Assembly: GCA_026414665.1 (NCBI GenBank) | Contig: JAOAIO010000015.1 | Coordinates: forward strand, 1-40,255 | DNA: 40,255 nucleotides | Direction of reading: 5' to 3' | Source of the DNA: Azovibrio sp. | Lineage (GTDB): Bacteria > Pseudomonadota > Gammaproteobacteria > Burkholderiales > Rhodocyclaceae | Shown: one piece after another, positions 28,869-37,993 of the stretch | Layout of the letters: the number at the start of each line of letters is the position of its first letter | How positions within the stretch are numbered: the stretch's first letter is position 1 | The notes under the pieces: generated by a model | What the model was told of the DNA's origin: nothing | The model's input: only the letters and a program-made list of their open reading frames with translations | Database searches by the model: none | Program-made: the position numbers and the translations under genes

Positions 28869-29711
28869 TTAGTAGCGGTTCAACAACACTTCCGCGACGA
28901 AGCGGCTGCCGACGTAGGCAAGGAGCAGCACGGCAAAGCCAGTCAAGGTCCAGCGCAGCGCGGTGCGGCCGCGCCAGCCGTAGATGCGCCGGCCGGCGAG
29001 CAGAGTGGCGAAGATCAGCCAAGAGACGATGGCAAAAAAAGTTTTGTGGTCGAGCCCGAAGGGCTTGCCGAACAAGAGTTCCGAATAGACGATGCCGCTG
29101 CCGAGCGCCAGCGTCAGTAGCGCGAAAGCGAGGGAGAGCATACGAAAGAGCAGGGTTTCCATGGCGAGCAGCGGCGGCATACTCGCCATGCGCCGGGAGA
29201 TTTGTCGCTGATGCAGCTTTTTCTCAGCGAGTCCCATGAAAACGGCATGAGCGGCGGCGAGGGTGAAAAGGCTATAGGCGAGCATGGCCGAGAGGAAATG
29301 CAGGCGGAATCCCAAGGCTTCGGCGTTGGGAATCGGGTGGGTCTTGTCGAATAGCAGCGGCAGCAGGCAGGCTGCGGCACCGCCCAAGAGCACGATGGGC
29401 TGGAGCCCATCCATGCGGACCCGGAAGCTTTCCAGCCAGTAGATCAACACGGCCAGCCAGAGCATGAGGCTAAAGGCAAGGCTGAAGGAAAAGCGCATCT
29501 GCGCGGCATCGAATAGCGCAAGCTTGAGGCCTGCGCCATGTAAGAGCAGGGTGAGGCCGATGGCCAGTTTCTCCCAGGTGCTGGCGTACCGGCCTGGCGC
29601 TACCGGGGGGGCGTTCTCGTGCCAGCGGGTACGCCAGAAGTGGATGCCCAGGATCAGATAGATGCCGCCTGCCAGACCAAGGGGGATGAGCTGGTTTACA
29701 ATAGTCGCCAT
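28869..29711 (-). CDS. YpjD/CcsA-like cytochrome c assembly membrane protein
   Basis: 280 residues with about eight hydrophobic segments. The second half matches the CcsA/CcmC-like family: GFRLHFLSAMLAYSLFTLAA, MPPLLAMETLLFRML, GSGIVYSELLFGKPFGLDHK and a terminal membrane pair ending SRFVAEVLLNRY. Relatives are linked to haem handling or cytochrome c maturation, and the gene commonly lies next to ffh, as here. Which substrate it handles is not known. The 29-base gap to ffh means both promoters must overlap coding sequence. Confidence 0.85.
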   Translation of the reverse strand: MATIVNQLIPLGLAGGIYLILGIHFWRTRWHENAPPVAPGRYASTWEKLAIGLTLLLHGAGLKLALFDAAQMRFSFSLAFSLMLWLAVLIYWLESFRVRMDGLQPIVLLGGAAACLLPLLFDKTHPIPNAEALGFRLHFLSAMLAYSLFTLAAAHAVFMGLAEKKLHQRQISRRMASMPPLLAMETLLFRMLSLAFALLTLALGSGIVYSELLFGKPFGLDHKTFFAIVSWLIFATLLAGRRIYGWRGRTALRWTLTGFAVLLLAYVGSRFVAEVLLNRY

Positions 29712-29740
29712 CCCAAAATTCTACTCGAAGCCCATTTGCC

Positions 29741-31099
29741 ATGCTCGACAACCTGACGCAACGCCTAGCCAAAGTGATGAAGACTCTGCGCGGCGAGGCC
29801 CGCCTGACCGAAGAGAACATCGCGGCGGCCCTCCGAGAAGTGCGCATGGCCCTCCTCGAAGCCGATGTAGCCTTGCCGGTGGTCAAGGACTTCATCGCCG
29901 CAGTCAAGGAAAAAGCCGTCGGTGAGGAAGTGATTGGCTCTCTCACGCCCGGGCAGGCGCTGATCGGGGTGGTGCACAAGGAATTGACACGGCTCATGGG
30001 CGAAGCCCATGCCGGCCTCAACCTTGCGACGCAGCCGCCCGCCGTGGTGTTGATGGCAGGCTTGCAGGGGGCGGGCAAGACCACGACGGTCGGTAAGCTC
30101 GGCAAATACCTGAAAGAAAATTTCAAGAAGAAGGTGCTGGTGGTGTCCTGTGACGTTTACCGTCCGGCCGCCATCGAACAGCTAGGCAGCGTGGCGGCGC
30201 AGGCCGGGGTCGAGTTTTTTCCGTCTACGGGCACGCAACAGCCCGAGGCCATCGCGCTGGCGGCGCTTGATTGGGCGCGCCGGCATTATTTCGACGTGCT
30301 GCTCGTCGATACCGCCGGGCGGCTGGCGGTCGATGCGGCGATGATGGCCGAGATCAAGTCCCTGCATGCCACGCTCAAGCCCATCGAGACGCTCTTCGTG
30401 GTAGATGCCATGCTTGGTCAAGACGCAGTGAACACGGCGCGGGCTTTCAATGAGGCGCTGCCGCTCACCGGCGTGGTGCTGACCAAGCTCGATGGCGATG
30501 CCCGTGGCGGCGCGGCCTTGTCGGTGCGGCATGTGACCGGTAAGCCGATCAAGTTTGTCGGGGTTGGGGAAAAGCTCGGCGGGCTTGAGCCCTTTCACCC
30601 TGAGCGCATGGCTTCACGCATCCTTGGCATGGGAGATGTGCTATCCCTGATCGAGGAGGCGAGAAAGGGGCTGGATGAGGAAAAGGCGCTGGCTTTTGCC
30701 AAGAAGCTCAAGTCCGGCAAAGGCTTCGATCTCAACGACTTCAAGGAGCAGATCGGGCAAATGCGCAAGATGGGCGGGCTAAGCGCGCTGATGGACAAGA
30801 TGCCGGCCCAGATCGCCCAGGCCGCGGGGCAGCTGCCGGCTGGGGCCGAAGACAAGATGATTCGCCGGGTCGAAGGCATCATCAATGCCATGACCCCGGC
30901 TGAGCGCGCCAAGCCCGAAATCATCAAGGCCAGCCGCAAGCGGCGCATCGCCATGGGGGCGGGGGTGCAGGTGCAAGAGGTGAACCGTCTTCTGAATCAG
31001 TTCGAGCAGACGCAAAAGGTGATGAAGCAATTCTCCAAAGGCGGCATCGGCAAGCTGATGCGCAGCATGAAGGGCATGTTGCCCGGCATGGGGCGCTGA
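29741..31099 (+). CDS. ffh: signal recognition particle protein Ffh
   Basis: 452 residues, full length. The N domain (1-85) contains EENIAAALREVRMALLEADV. The G domain has GLQGAGKT (107-114), DTAGRLAVD and TKLDGDARGG. The Met-rich M domain (about 325-452) ends in GGIGKLMRSMKGMLPGMGR and binds 4.5S RNA and signal peptides. Ffh delivers nascent membrane proteins to FtsY and SecYEG. Convergent with the transglycosylase gene (10 bases between stops). Confidence 0.97.
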   Translation: MLDNLTQRLAKVMKTLRGEARLTEENIAAALREVRMALLEADVALPVVKDFIAAVKEKAVGEEVIGSLTPGQALIGVVHKELTRLMGEAHAGLNLATQPPAVVLMAGLQGAGKTTTVGKLGKYLKENFKKKVLVVSCDVYRPAAIEQLGSVAAQAGVEFFPSTGTQQPEAIALAALDWARRHYFDVLLVDTAGRLAVDAAMMAEIKSLHATLKPIETLFVVDAMLGQDAVNTARAFNEALPLTGVVLTKLDGDARGGAALSVRHVTGKPIKFVGVGEKLGGLEPFHPERMASRILGMGDVLSLIEEARKGLDEEKALAFAKKLKSGKGFDLNDFKEQIGQMRKMGGLSALMDKMPAQIAQAAGQLPAGAEDKMIRRVEGIINAMTPAERAKPEIIKASRKRRIAMGAGVQVQEVNRLLNQFEQTQKVMKQFSKGGIGKLMRSMKGMLPGMGR

Positions 31100-31109
31100 A
31101 GCCGCGGTT

Positions 31110-31730
31110 TCACGGCTTGCTTGGGGTGGGGGCGTTCATGGCGAGCTGGCGCTCGTAACGCCACTGGTTCCAAGCACTGCGCACGAGGTTCGGGTATTCG
31201 GGTCGGCCGAGACTGCCGTTGTAACGCCCCAGGGCGCGGTACAGGTCGCCTTTCTCGATGTCGAGATAGTGGCGCAGGATGGTGCAGCCATAGCGCAGGT
31301 TGGTGCGCATGTGAAAGAGGTTGTCGCTGGGTTGGCCGATCACCTGTACCCAGAAAGGCATCACCTGCATGTAGCCGCGGGCGCCGGCCGAGGAGACTGC
31401 GTATTTGCGAAACCCGGATTCAACCTGGATGAGCCCGAGCACGAGCTCCGGGTCGAGACCGGCGCGGGTGGCCTCGTAGTGGATGGCGCGCAACAGTTCG
31501 AGGCGGTATTCGCGGTTCGGGATGCGCTTTTCCAGGCGTGCCGACATGGTGCTTAGCCAGCTTACGGCTTCGCTGTAATCCTTGAACGAGCTAGTCGGCG
31601 GGCGTTTGTCGGCGATGGCGCCGGAGAGCGCGGCGCGCACGCTTGCCGACATGGGCTCGTATTGCTGCGCGCCGGCCCAGCTTAAGGTGGGGGCGAGACA
31701 CAGCAGCAAGACGGCGCTTAGGCGGCGCAC
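31110..31730 (-). CDS. lytic transglycosylase (SLT family)
   Basis: 206 residues. A signal peptide [19 protein letters not shown] is followed by an SLT domain (about 80-190). The catalytic Glu is E104 in [20 protein letters not shown], followed by [22 protein letters not shown] and [15 protein letters not shown]. It cleaves peptidoglycan glycan strands in the periplasm, forming 1,6-anhydro ends. The ATG lies inside the end of proS (13-base overlap), so it is co-transcribed with it. Confidence 0.92.
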   Translation of the reverse strand: MRRLSAVLLLCLAPTLSWAGAQQYEPMSASVRAALSGAIADKRPPTSSFKDYSEAVSWLSTMSARLEKRIPNREYRLELLRAIHYEATRAGLDPELVLGLIQVESGFRKYAVSSAGARGYMQVMPFWVQVIGQPSDNLFHMRTNLRYGCTILRHYLDIEKGDLYRALGRYNGSLGRPEYPNLVRSAWNQWRYERQLAMNAPTPSKP

Positions 31731-33448
31731 AGCCTCTCCTGCAAGAAACCGAGAACGCTGTCGGCGGCGATCAGGGTGGCTTCGGCATCGGTGCGGCCTT
31801 TGTATTCGAGCTGGCCGTGGGCGAGCCCCCGCTCTCCCACGACGATGCGGTGCGGCACGCCGATGAGCTCCATGTCGGCGAACATCGAGCCGGGGCGTTC
31901 GTCGCGGTCGTCGAGCAGCACATCCAGGCCGGCGGCGAGCAGCTGCCGGTACAGTTGGTCGGCGGCTGCCTTGACCGCCTCGCTCTTGTGGTAGCCCATG
32001 GGGACGATGGCTACTGCGAAGGGGGCGATGCTGGCCGGCAGAATGATGCCTTTGTCGTCATGGCCTTGCTCGATGGCCGCTCCGACGATGCGTGAGACGC
32101 CGATGCCGTAGCAGCCCATTTCCATGACCTGACGCTTGCCCTGCTCGTCCAGGAAGGTGCAGTCCAGGGCCTGGGCGTATTGGGTGCGGAGCTGGAAGAT
32201 GTGGCCGACTTCAATGCCGCGGCAGATGGCGAGATAGCCTTTGCCATCCGGGGAGGGGTCGCCGGCAACCACGTTGCGGAGGTCCGCCACCTCAGGCTCC
32301 GGGCAGTCGCGGCCGAAATTGACGCCGGTTAGGTGGAAGTCGGCAAGATTGGCGCCGCAGGCGAAATTGCCCATGGCCGCTACCGTGCGATCGGCAATGA
32401 CGCGCACCTTGCCGGTATCCACGCCGACGGGACCGATGTAGCCGGGCTTGCAGCCCAGGAACTCTTCTACCTCTGCTTCCGTGGCAAAGCGGAAAGGGGA
32501 AAGGCCGGCGAGCTTGCTGACCTTGATTTCATTGAGTTCATGGTCGCCGCGCAGAAGTAGCAGCGCGAAGGTCTTGTCGCCGCTTGCGGTCTCGCTGACC
32601 ACGGCGATGCTTTTGACCAGTCCCGCGAGAGGGATGCCGAGGTACTCGGCAACGTCGGCGCAGGCGGTCTTACCTGGCGTGCTCACCCGGGTAAGCGGGG
32701 CGCTGGGGGCCGGGCGTGGCGTGGCAGGGGGCAGCGCTTCGGCCAGTTCGACGTTGGCGGCGTAATCGGAATCCGGGCAGTAGGCGATGTCGTCTTCGCC
32801 GGTCTCGGCGATCACGTGGAATTCATGCGAGCCGGTGCCGCCAATCGAGCCGGTGTCGGCGGCCACGGCGCGGAACTGCAAGCCCAGGCGGGTGAAGATG
32901 CGGCTGTAGGTGTCGTACATCCGCTGGTATTCGCGTTGTAGATCGGCAAAGCTCGCGTGGAAGGAGTAGCCGTCTTTCATCAGGAATTCGCGGCCGCGCA
33001 TGACGCCGAAACGGGGCCGGATCTCGTCGCGGAATTTGGTTTGGATTTGGTAAAGGTGGATGGGCAGTTGGCGGTAGCTTTTCACATCACGGCGCACCAC
33101 GTCGGTGATGACTTCCTCGTGGGTGGGGCCGATGACGAAGTCGCGCTGGTGGCGGTCCTTGAAGCGCAGCAGTTCGGGGCCGTATTTTTCCCAGCGCCCG
33201 GATTCCTGCCAGAGTTCGGCGGGCTGCACGGCCGGCATCAGCAGCTCCAGGGCGCCGGCGCGGTTCATTTCCTCGCGCACGATGTTCTCCACCTTGCGCA
33301 AGACGCGCAGGCCGAGCGGCATCCAGGTATAGATGCCGGCGGCGGCGCGCTTGATGAAGCCGGCGCGCAGCATGAGTTTCTGGCTGATCACCTCGGCGTC
33401 GGCCGGGGCTTCCTTGAGCGTGGTGAAGAAGAATTGTGAGGAACGCAT
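31718..33448 (-). CDS. proS: prolyl-tRNA synthetase, bacterial type with editing domain
   Basis: 576 residues from MRSSQFFF, the standard start; an upstream frame of 133 residues is a shadow. Class II motifs are [37 protein letters not shown], and the C-terminal [17 protein letters not shown]. The insertion editing domain (about 225-400) contains [17 protein letters not shown] and [21 protein letters not shown], which clears misacylated Ala-tRNA-Pro. The Gly-rich anticodon-binding domain closes the protein. First gene of a two-gene unit with the transglycosylase. Confidence 0.97.
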   Translation of the reverse strand: MRSSQFFFTTLKEAPADAEVISQKLMLRAGFIKRAAAGIYTWMPLGLRVLRKVENIVREEMNRAGALELLMPAVQPAELWQESGRWEKYGPELLRFKDRHQRDFVIGPTHEEVITDVVRRDVKSYRQLPIHLYQIQTKFRDEIRPRFGVMRGREFLMKDGYSFHASFADLQREYQRMYDTYSRIFTRLGLQFRAVAADTGSIGGTGSHEFHVIAETGEDDIAYCPDSDYAANVELAEALPPATPRPAPSAPLTRVSTPGKTACADVAEYLGIPLAGLVKSIAVVSETASGDKTFALLLLRGDHELNEIKVSKLAGLSPFRFATEAEVEEFLGCKPGYIGPVGVDTGKVRVIADRTVAAMGNFACGANLADFHLTGVNFGRDCPEPEVADLRNVVAGDPSPDGKGYLAICRGIEVGHIFQLRTQYAQALDCTFLDEQGKRQVMEMGCYGIGVSRIVGAAIEQGHDDKGIILPASIAPFAVAIVPMGYHKSEAVKAAADQLYRQLLAAGLDVLLDDRDERPGSMFADMELIGVPHRIVVGERGLAHGQLEYKGRTDAEATLIAADSVLGFLQERLCAA

Positions 33449-33562
33449 GAGACGGGATCCGGTATTCGCTAAAGCCGGGATTTTACACCGGGCCACAATT
33501 TTGCAAGGGCGCCCCAGTTGTGAAAGAATTCGTGCTGACCAAACATTTAGCAGGATATAGCT

Positions 33563-34099
33563 ATGCTCGACAGGGAAGGCTTTCGCCCGAACGTCGGCAT
33601 CATTCTTTGTAACGCCAAGAACGAGGTTTTTTGGGGTAAACGGATCCGGGAGCACTCCTGGCAGTTTCCGCAAGGCGGCATCAAGCGTGGGGAAACGCCC
33701 GAGCAGGCGATGTATCGGGAGCTGTACGAGGAAGTCGGCTTGTTGCCCGAGCACGTGGTCATCCTGGGTCGGACCAAGGGCTGGTTGCGTTACGAGGTGC
33801 CGACGCACTGGATCAAGCGAGAATGGCGCGGCTCCTATCGGGGACAAAAACAGATCTGGTTCTTGTTGCGCCTAGTGGGGCGCGATAGCGACGTCTCCCT
33901 GCGCGCTAGCGCGCATCCCGAATTCGATGCCTGGCGTTGGCACGATTACTGGGTGCCTTTGGATTCCGTGATCGAGTTCAAGCGCGACGTGTACGCCCAG
34001 GCCTTGCATGAACTCGTCCGCTATCTCGACGCCGATCGACGGCGGCGGTCGCGTTCGGATGTGCCGGCCGAGTCCGGCGCGGCGGCCAAATCGGAGTAA
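33563..34099 (+). CDS. rppH: RNA pyrophosphohydrolase RppH
   Basis: 178 residues. [17 protein letters not shown] is the RppH N terminus. The Nudix box is [23 protein letters not shown] (38-60). [13 protein letters not shown] and [13 protein letters not shown] are RppH-specific. It removes pyrophosphate from the 5' end of triphosphorylated mRNA, triggering decay. AGGA lies 10 bases before the ATG. It is divergent from proS across a 114-base gap. CNP1-like follows 5 bases after its stop. Confidence 0.95.
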   Translation: MLDREGFRPNVGIILCNAKNEVFWGKRIREHSWQFPQGGIKRGETPEQAMYRELYEEVGLLPEHVVILGRTKGWLRYEVPTHWIKREWRGSYRGQKQIWFLLRLVGRDSDVSLRASAHPEFDAWRWHDYWVPLDSVIEFKRDVYAQALHELVRYLDADRRRRSRSDVPAESGAAAKSE

Positions 34100-34104
34100 G
34101 GCAC

Positions 34105-34632
34105 ATGGCTTTTCTCGCCTTGCGCCGCCTGCTCGCGCTCGTCGGTCTCGTGGGCGTGGCCCTTGGTGTGCAGGCGCAAGCGCAGTTCGACCCGGACGAG
34201 GAAAAGCCCTGGGAAGAGCTGCCCTTGCAGTTGCCGCCTTTCCCTGTCGATGCGAATTTCCTTGGCTTTTACGTCAGTCCCACGGCCACCAACCGCTTCT
34301 ATCTCGACACCGCCAGCCTCTCGGTCGGTAGCGACGGTGTGGTGCGTTACACGCTCTTGGCGGTGAGCGATTCCGGGGTGCGCAATCTCACCTACGAGGG
34401 CATGCGCTGTCAGACCCGCGAGCGGCGCATCTATGCCACGGGCCGCTCTGATGGCACCTGGGCGACGCTGCCGGCGGGAAAGTGGGTGCGCATCCGCGAG
34501 CAGGTGACGAATCGCTATCATGCCGCTTTGTTTACCGACTTGCTCTGCCCGGATGGGGTGATCGTGCGGCGGGTCGAAGACATCGTGCGTAGCCTGAAGA
34601 AAGAGGGGCGCCCGCTCGTCGAGCGGCCCTGA
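34105..34632 (+). CDS. CNP1-like periplasmic protein
   Basis: 175 residues. A signal peptide (MAFLALRRLLALVGLVGVALGVQAQA) leads to a single CNP1-like domain: EEKPWEELPLQLPPFP, FYVSPTATNRFYLDTASLSVG, YEGMRCQTRERRIYATGR and FTDLLCPDGVIVRRVEDIVR. The family is typical of betaproteobacteria and often follows rppH; function is unknown. Two Cys could form a disulfide. Its start is 5 bases after the rppH stop. Confidence 0.88.
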   Translation: MAFLALRRLLALVGLVGVALGVQAQAQFDPDEEKPWEELPLQLPPFPVDANFLGFYVSPTATNRFYLDTASLSVGSDGVVRYTLLAVSDSGVRNLTYEGMRCQTRERRIYATGRSDGTWATLPAGKWVRIREQVTNRYHAALFTDLLCPDGVIVRRVEDIVRSLKKEGRPLVERP

Positions 34633-34637
34633 ATCGC

Positions 34638-35051
34638 TTACTTGCAGTTGCCGATGCGCCGGGCGCTGAAGCGTTGCTGCATTTCCATCGGCGCTGCGCC
34701 GCGTGGCTGGATGCGCATACGGCTTTCGCCTTCGTAGGCGTTGTTGCCTTTGAAAGTGATGCGGCCTTCGCCGCTCATCTTGTCGGGGCCTTGGCATTCG
34801 ATCTGCCAGGTAGCGGTTTGGCCGGATAGCTTGTAATTTTTGATTTGGCACTGCGGGTCTTTGGGCACGGGGCCGGCCTCGATGTCTTGGCGCTGTAGGC
34901 AGATGCGCTGCGTCATGGCCTGGGCGGGAAGGCCGGGCATGTGCATTTGCGTGGTGTATTCCCACAAGCCTTCCTGGATCGGCTGCTCAGCAAGCGCTAG
35001 GGAGGGAAGTAAGGTGGCGCAGACGGCGACGAAGAGAGTGGCTTTTTGCAT
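34638..35051 (-). CDS. DUF3617 periplasmic protein
   Basis: 137 residues. A signal peptide MQKATLFVAVCATLLPSLALA precedes the DUF3617 pattern: IQEGLWEYTTQMHMPGLP, QRICLQRQDIEAGP, CQIKNYKLSGQTATWQIECQG, YEGESRMRIQ and the final ARRIGNCK. Four Cys suggest two disulfides. Function is unknown. GGAG lies before the ATG. Convergent with the CNP1-like gene and divergent from coq7. Confidence 0.88.
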   Translation of the reverse strand: MQKATLFVAVCATLLPSLALAEQPIQEGLWEYTTQMHMPGLPAQAMTQRICLQRQDIEAGPVPKDPQCQIKNYKLSGQTATWQIECQGPDKMSGEGRITFKGNNAYEGESRMRIQPRGAAPMEMQQRFSARRIGNCK

Positions 35052-35119
35052 GGCGGAGCTCCTGCCGGAATGGAAGTCCGATCATAACCTCCATGCGCAT
35101 GGCTTTGAAAGGATGAAAG

Positions 35120-35746
35120 ATGAACTGGATCGATGCCTGGATCGTGGAATTCGACAAGGGGGTTCGCACGGTGTTTGCCGAGGCGCACAGCGTGCGGCCG
35201 GTACCCGGGGCGCAGTGTCCCGAGGCGGACTTGAATGCGGCGGAGCGGCGTCATGTGGCGGCCCTGATGCGCATCAATCACGTTGGGGAAGTCTGTGCGC
35301 AAGCGCTCTATCAGGGTCAGGCCTTGACTTCGCGTTCGGCGCAGCTACGTACCGCGCTTGCCGAGGCGGCGCACGAGGAGACCGAGCACCTGGCCTGGAC
35401 CGAGCAGCGCATCCGTGAGCTCGGGGGGCGCAAGAGCCTGCTCAATCCTTTTTGGTATGCGGGGGCCCTTGCCATCGGTATGCTGGCGGGGCGTTGTGGC
35501 GACAAGTGGAATCTCGGCTTCTTGGCTGAAACCGAGCGCCAGGTCGAGGCCCATCTGGAAGGGCATCAGGCTAAGCTGCCCGCCCAGGATCGGAAGTCCT
35601 GGGCCATTCTCGAACAGATGAAGGTAGACGAGGTCAAGCACGCCGATACCGCCGTGCGCCTCGGGGCCGCGCCGTTGCCGGAACCCGCTAAGCGCTTGAT
35701 GCGCCTGGCGGCGCGCTTCATGAAGCAGGTGGCGTACCGGATCTAA
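35120..35746 (+). CDS. coq7: Coq7-type demethoxyubiquinone hydroxylase
   Basis: 208 residues, diiron carboxylate enzyme of ubiquinone synthesis that hydroxylates 2-polyprenyl-3-methyl-6-methoxy-benzoquinol. The ferritin-like ligands are visible: Glu in [23 protein letters not shown] in [22 protein letters not shown] and DEVKHADTA. The layout with two EXXH motifs is typical. A hydrophobic helix ([15 protein letters not shown]) anchors it at the membrane. AAGGATG lies before the ATG. It indicates an aerobic ubiquinone-using respiratory chain. Confidence 0.95.
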   Translation: MNWIDAWIVEFDKGVRTVFAEAHSVRPVPGAQCPEADLNAAERRHVAALMRINHVGEVCAQALYQGQALTSRSAQLRTALAEAAHEETEHLAWTEQRIRELGGRKSLLNPFWYAGALAIGMLAGRCGDKWNLGFLAETERQVEAHLEGHQAKLPAQDRKSWAILEQMKVDEVKHADTAVRLGAAPLPEPAKRLMRLAARFMKQVAYRI

Positions 35747-35753
35747 TGTGCTT

Positions 35754-36182
35754 TTAGCCGGCCTCGACGATCTCGAAGTCGTGGCTGATCTCGGCGGTCT
35801 TGCCGAGCATGATCGAGGCCGAGCAGTACTTGTCCTTGGATAGATCGATGGCCCGGGCCACTGCTTCGGGCTTGAGGTTGCGGCCCACTACCCGGAAATG
35901 GAAGTGGATTCGGGTAAAAACCTTGGGGTCGGTTTCGGCGCGTTCCGCTTCCAGGCGCACGCTACAGCCTTCGACGGCGTGCCTGCCTTTTTTCAAGATC
36001 ATCACCACATCGAACGCGGTGCAGCCGCCCGCTCCGGCGAGCAGCATTTCCATGGGGCGCGGCGCCAGGTTGCGGCCGCCGGCTTCGGGGGCGCCGTCCA
36101 TGGCTAGCATATGGCCGCTACCGGTTTCGGCGATGAAGGACATGCCGCTATCGGCGCCCATCCATTTCACGGTGCATTGCAT
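35754..36182 (-). CDS. OsmC-family protein
   Basis: 142 residues with the OsmC/Ohr fold. The first conserved Cys is in LLAGAGGCTAFDVVMILKK and the second in DLSKDKYCSASIMLGKTAEI, the pair that reduces organic hydroperoxides in this superfamily. It belongs to the YhfA-like subgroup rather than Ohr, so substrate is uncertain. GGAG lies 8 bases before the ATG, and an extended -10 promoter stands upstream. Confidence 0.9.
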   Translation of the reverse strand: MQCTVKWMGADSGMSFIAETGSGHMLAMDGAPEAGGRNLAPRPMEMLLAGAGGCTAFDVVMILKKGRHAVEGCSVRLEAERAETDPKVFTRIHFHFRVVGRNLKPEAVARAIDLSKDKYCSASIMLGKTAEISHDFEIVEAG

Positions 36183-36209
36183 GATTGGTTCTCCAGACGA
36201 TGAGCCGCG

Positions 36210-36238
36210 ATTTTAGCAGTGCGGCGCGATGCTGCCGT
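36210..36238 (-). promoter_or_regulatory. candidate extended -10 promoter for the OsmC gene
   Basis: Minus strand TGC-TAAAAT (36218-36210) is an extended -10. The -35 (ACGGCA, 36238-36233, 17-base spacing) is weak, as is common with TGn promoters. The start would be about 20 bases before the OsmC ATG. Confidence 0.45.
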
Positions 36239-36409
36239 CGATTGGCGTGACTTTTGTTGCAATGCAAAAAACGCGCGCACGCAAAGTGGGGAATGTCATG
36301 CGAATTCGCCTTAAATAATGATTTAAGAATTTTGTTGTTAGCGTAATTCTCTTTGTTAAACAGTTGGTTGCAATCAATAAAATTTACTAATGGCATGATA
36401 TGTATAGGA

Positions 36410-36424
36410 TTGTGCGATGCACAA
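36410..36424. promoter_or_regulatory. perfect dyad upstream of the candidate sRNA promoter
   Basis: TTGTGC-GAT-GCACAA, 6-bp arms, is centred about 49 bases before the predicted start point and 6 bases upstream of the -35. It fits the T-N11-A form of a LysR-type box. The stretch before it (about 36300-36410) is very AT-rich for this genome and holds another dyad, CTTAAA-TAATGA-TTTAAG (36310-36327). Confidence 0.45.
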
Positions 36425-36430
36425 CGGTTG

Positions 36431-36459
36431 TTGCGAGGAAGGAGGTTTTGCGGGATAAT
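36431..36459 (+). promoter_or_regulatory. sigma-70 promoter of the candidate sRNA
   Basis: TTGCGA (36431-36436), exactly 17 bases, GATAAT (36454-36459). Start point expected at about 36466. No protein gene follows on this strand before the terminator at 36541-36569. Confidence 0.55.
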
Positions 36460-36465
36460 ACGCCT

Positions 36466-36569
36466 AACGAAACAGGCGGCGGTGGAATCGTTTGTTTCGA
36501 CCCTTGTCTCCTCCACCCTCCTCCTTTGGTGTGGATTTAACGCGACTCGTCCGAGTCGCGTTTTTTTTT
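36466..36569 (+). ncRNA. candidate small RNA with anti-Shine-Dalgarno motifs
   Basis: About 104 nt between a promoter and a strong terminator, with no convincing reading frame. The 5' hairpin CGAAACA/TGTTTCG (36468-36474, 36493-36499) has a G-rich loop. A pyrimidine-rich stretch follows, carrying UCUCCUCC (36507-36514) and CCUCCUCC (36517-36524), both complementary to ribosome-binding sites. A 3' terminator stem closes it. Such C/U-rich sRNAs usually pair with mRNA translation start regions with Hfq. The hairpin loop (GGTGGA, 36481-36486) can also pair with TCCACC at 36512-36517, which could mask one motif. The exact start is uncertain, and expression has not been shown. Confidence 0.55.
36541..36569 (+). 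terminator. strong orphan intrinsic terminator
   Basis: CGCGACTCG-TC-CGAGTCGCG (36541-36560), followed directly by nine T (36561-36569). It points in the plus direction, where the nearest upstream plus-strand gene (coq7) ends about 800 bases earlier, so it most likely ends the small RNA. Confidence 0.9.
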
Positions 36570-36630
36570 GGCGCGTTCAGTCGCATTGGCGAATGCCGAT
36601 AGGTAAAACCCGGCCCGCCCAGTGAAATGC

Positions 36631-36654
36631 AAAAAGCCCGGCGATGCCGGGCTT
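36631..36654 (-). terminator. intrinsic terminator of panD
   Basis: The minus-strand transcript forms AAGCCCGGC-ATC-GCCGGGCTT (36634-36654), running into a U-tract (five T, 36635-36631). It starts 27 bases past the panD stop. Confidence 0.85.
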
Positions 36655-36680
36655 GGGGAGAGTGACGGAAATGTCCGAGC

Positions 36681-37064
36681 TTAGGCGGCGGCCTGTACTG
36701 GAATTTGGTGACTGGTGTGGGAGATGCGGTTGTGGGCGTCGGCGTAGACCAGCTTGGGCGTGTGCTGGGCGACTTCCGCTTCGTTCAGGCTGACGAAACT
36801 GGCGATGATGAGCAGGTCGCCGGGCGCGGCCTTGCGCGCCGCGGAGCCGTTTACCGAGATGATGCCGGAGCCGCGTTCGGCGCGAATGGCGTAGGTGGTG
36901 AAACGCTCGCCATTATTGATGTTCCAGATGTCGATCTGCTCATATTCCTTGATGTCGGCGGCGTCCAGCAGATCTTCGTCGATGGCGCAGGAACCCTCGT
37001 AATGCAGTTCGGCATGGGTAGCGGTTACCCGATGCAGCTTGGACTTGAGCATGATTCTTTGCAT
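36681..37064 (-). CDS. panD: aspartate 1-decarboxylase
   Basis: 127 residues from [12 protein letters not shown], the family start. PanD makes beta-alanine from aspartate for pantothenate. The self-cleavage site Gly24-Ser25 is in [11 protein letters not shown] and yields the pyruvoyl cofactor. Tyr and Arg of the active site are in [10 protein letters not shown], and the C-terminal core has [18 protein letters not shown]. It has its own promoter and terminator, apart from panC. A long frame running upstream through panC and panB is a shadow. Confidence 0.96.
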   Translation of the reverse strand: MQRIMLKSKLHRVTATHAELHYEGSCAIDEDLLDAADIKEYEQIDIWNINNGERFTTYAIRAERGSGIISVNGSAARKAAPGDLLIIASFVSLNEAEVAQHTPKLVYADAHNRISHTSHQIPVQAAA

Positions 37065-37098
37065 GGCGTCATCCGTCACAAGGTGTTGGGGGACCCGC

Positions 37099-37126
37099 AT
37101 TGTAGCGGCTAAATCCCTGCTGTCAA
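37099..37126 (-). promoter_or_regulatory. sigma-70 promoter of panD
   Basis: Minus strand TTGACA (37126-37121), 16-base spacer, TACAAT (37104-37099). The -35 is a perfect consensus and the -10 is 5 of 6. It lies 35 bases before the panD ATG, in the 98-base gap after panC. Confidence 0.78.
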
Positions 37127-37162
37127 ACATGCGATTTCGGCTGGCTGGCGGGCCAAAACGGC

Positions 37163-37993
<831 letters not shown>

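Noticed and set aside
28656-29120. 154-codon plus-strand frame upstream of pilB
   Set aside because: More than half lies antisense to the ypjD-like gene and the composition is that of a shadow frame; no homology pattern is visible.
33480-33529. Divergent proS/rppH promoters sharing TTGCAA at 33501-33506
   Set aside because: For rppH the -10 would be AAGAAT (17 bases), and for proS TAAAAT with only 15 bases. Both are too weak to list as features.
36353-36625. 90-codon plus-strand frame over the candidate sRNA
   Set aside because: It reads straight through a strong terminator, has no ribosome-binding site and no recognisable domain. A GTG-started shorter version from 36482 has the same problem.
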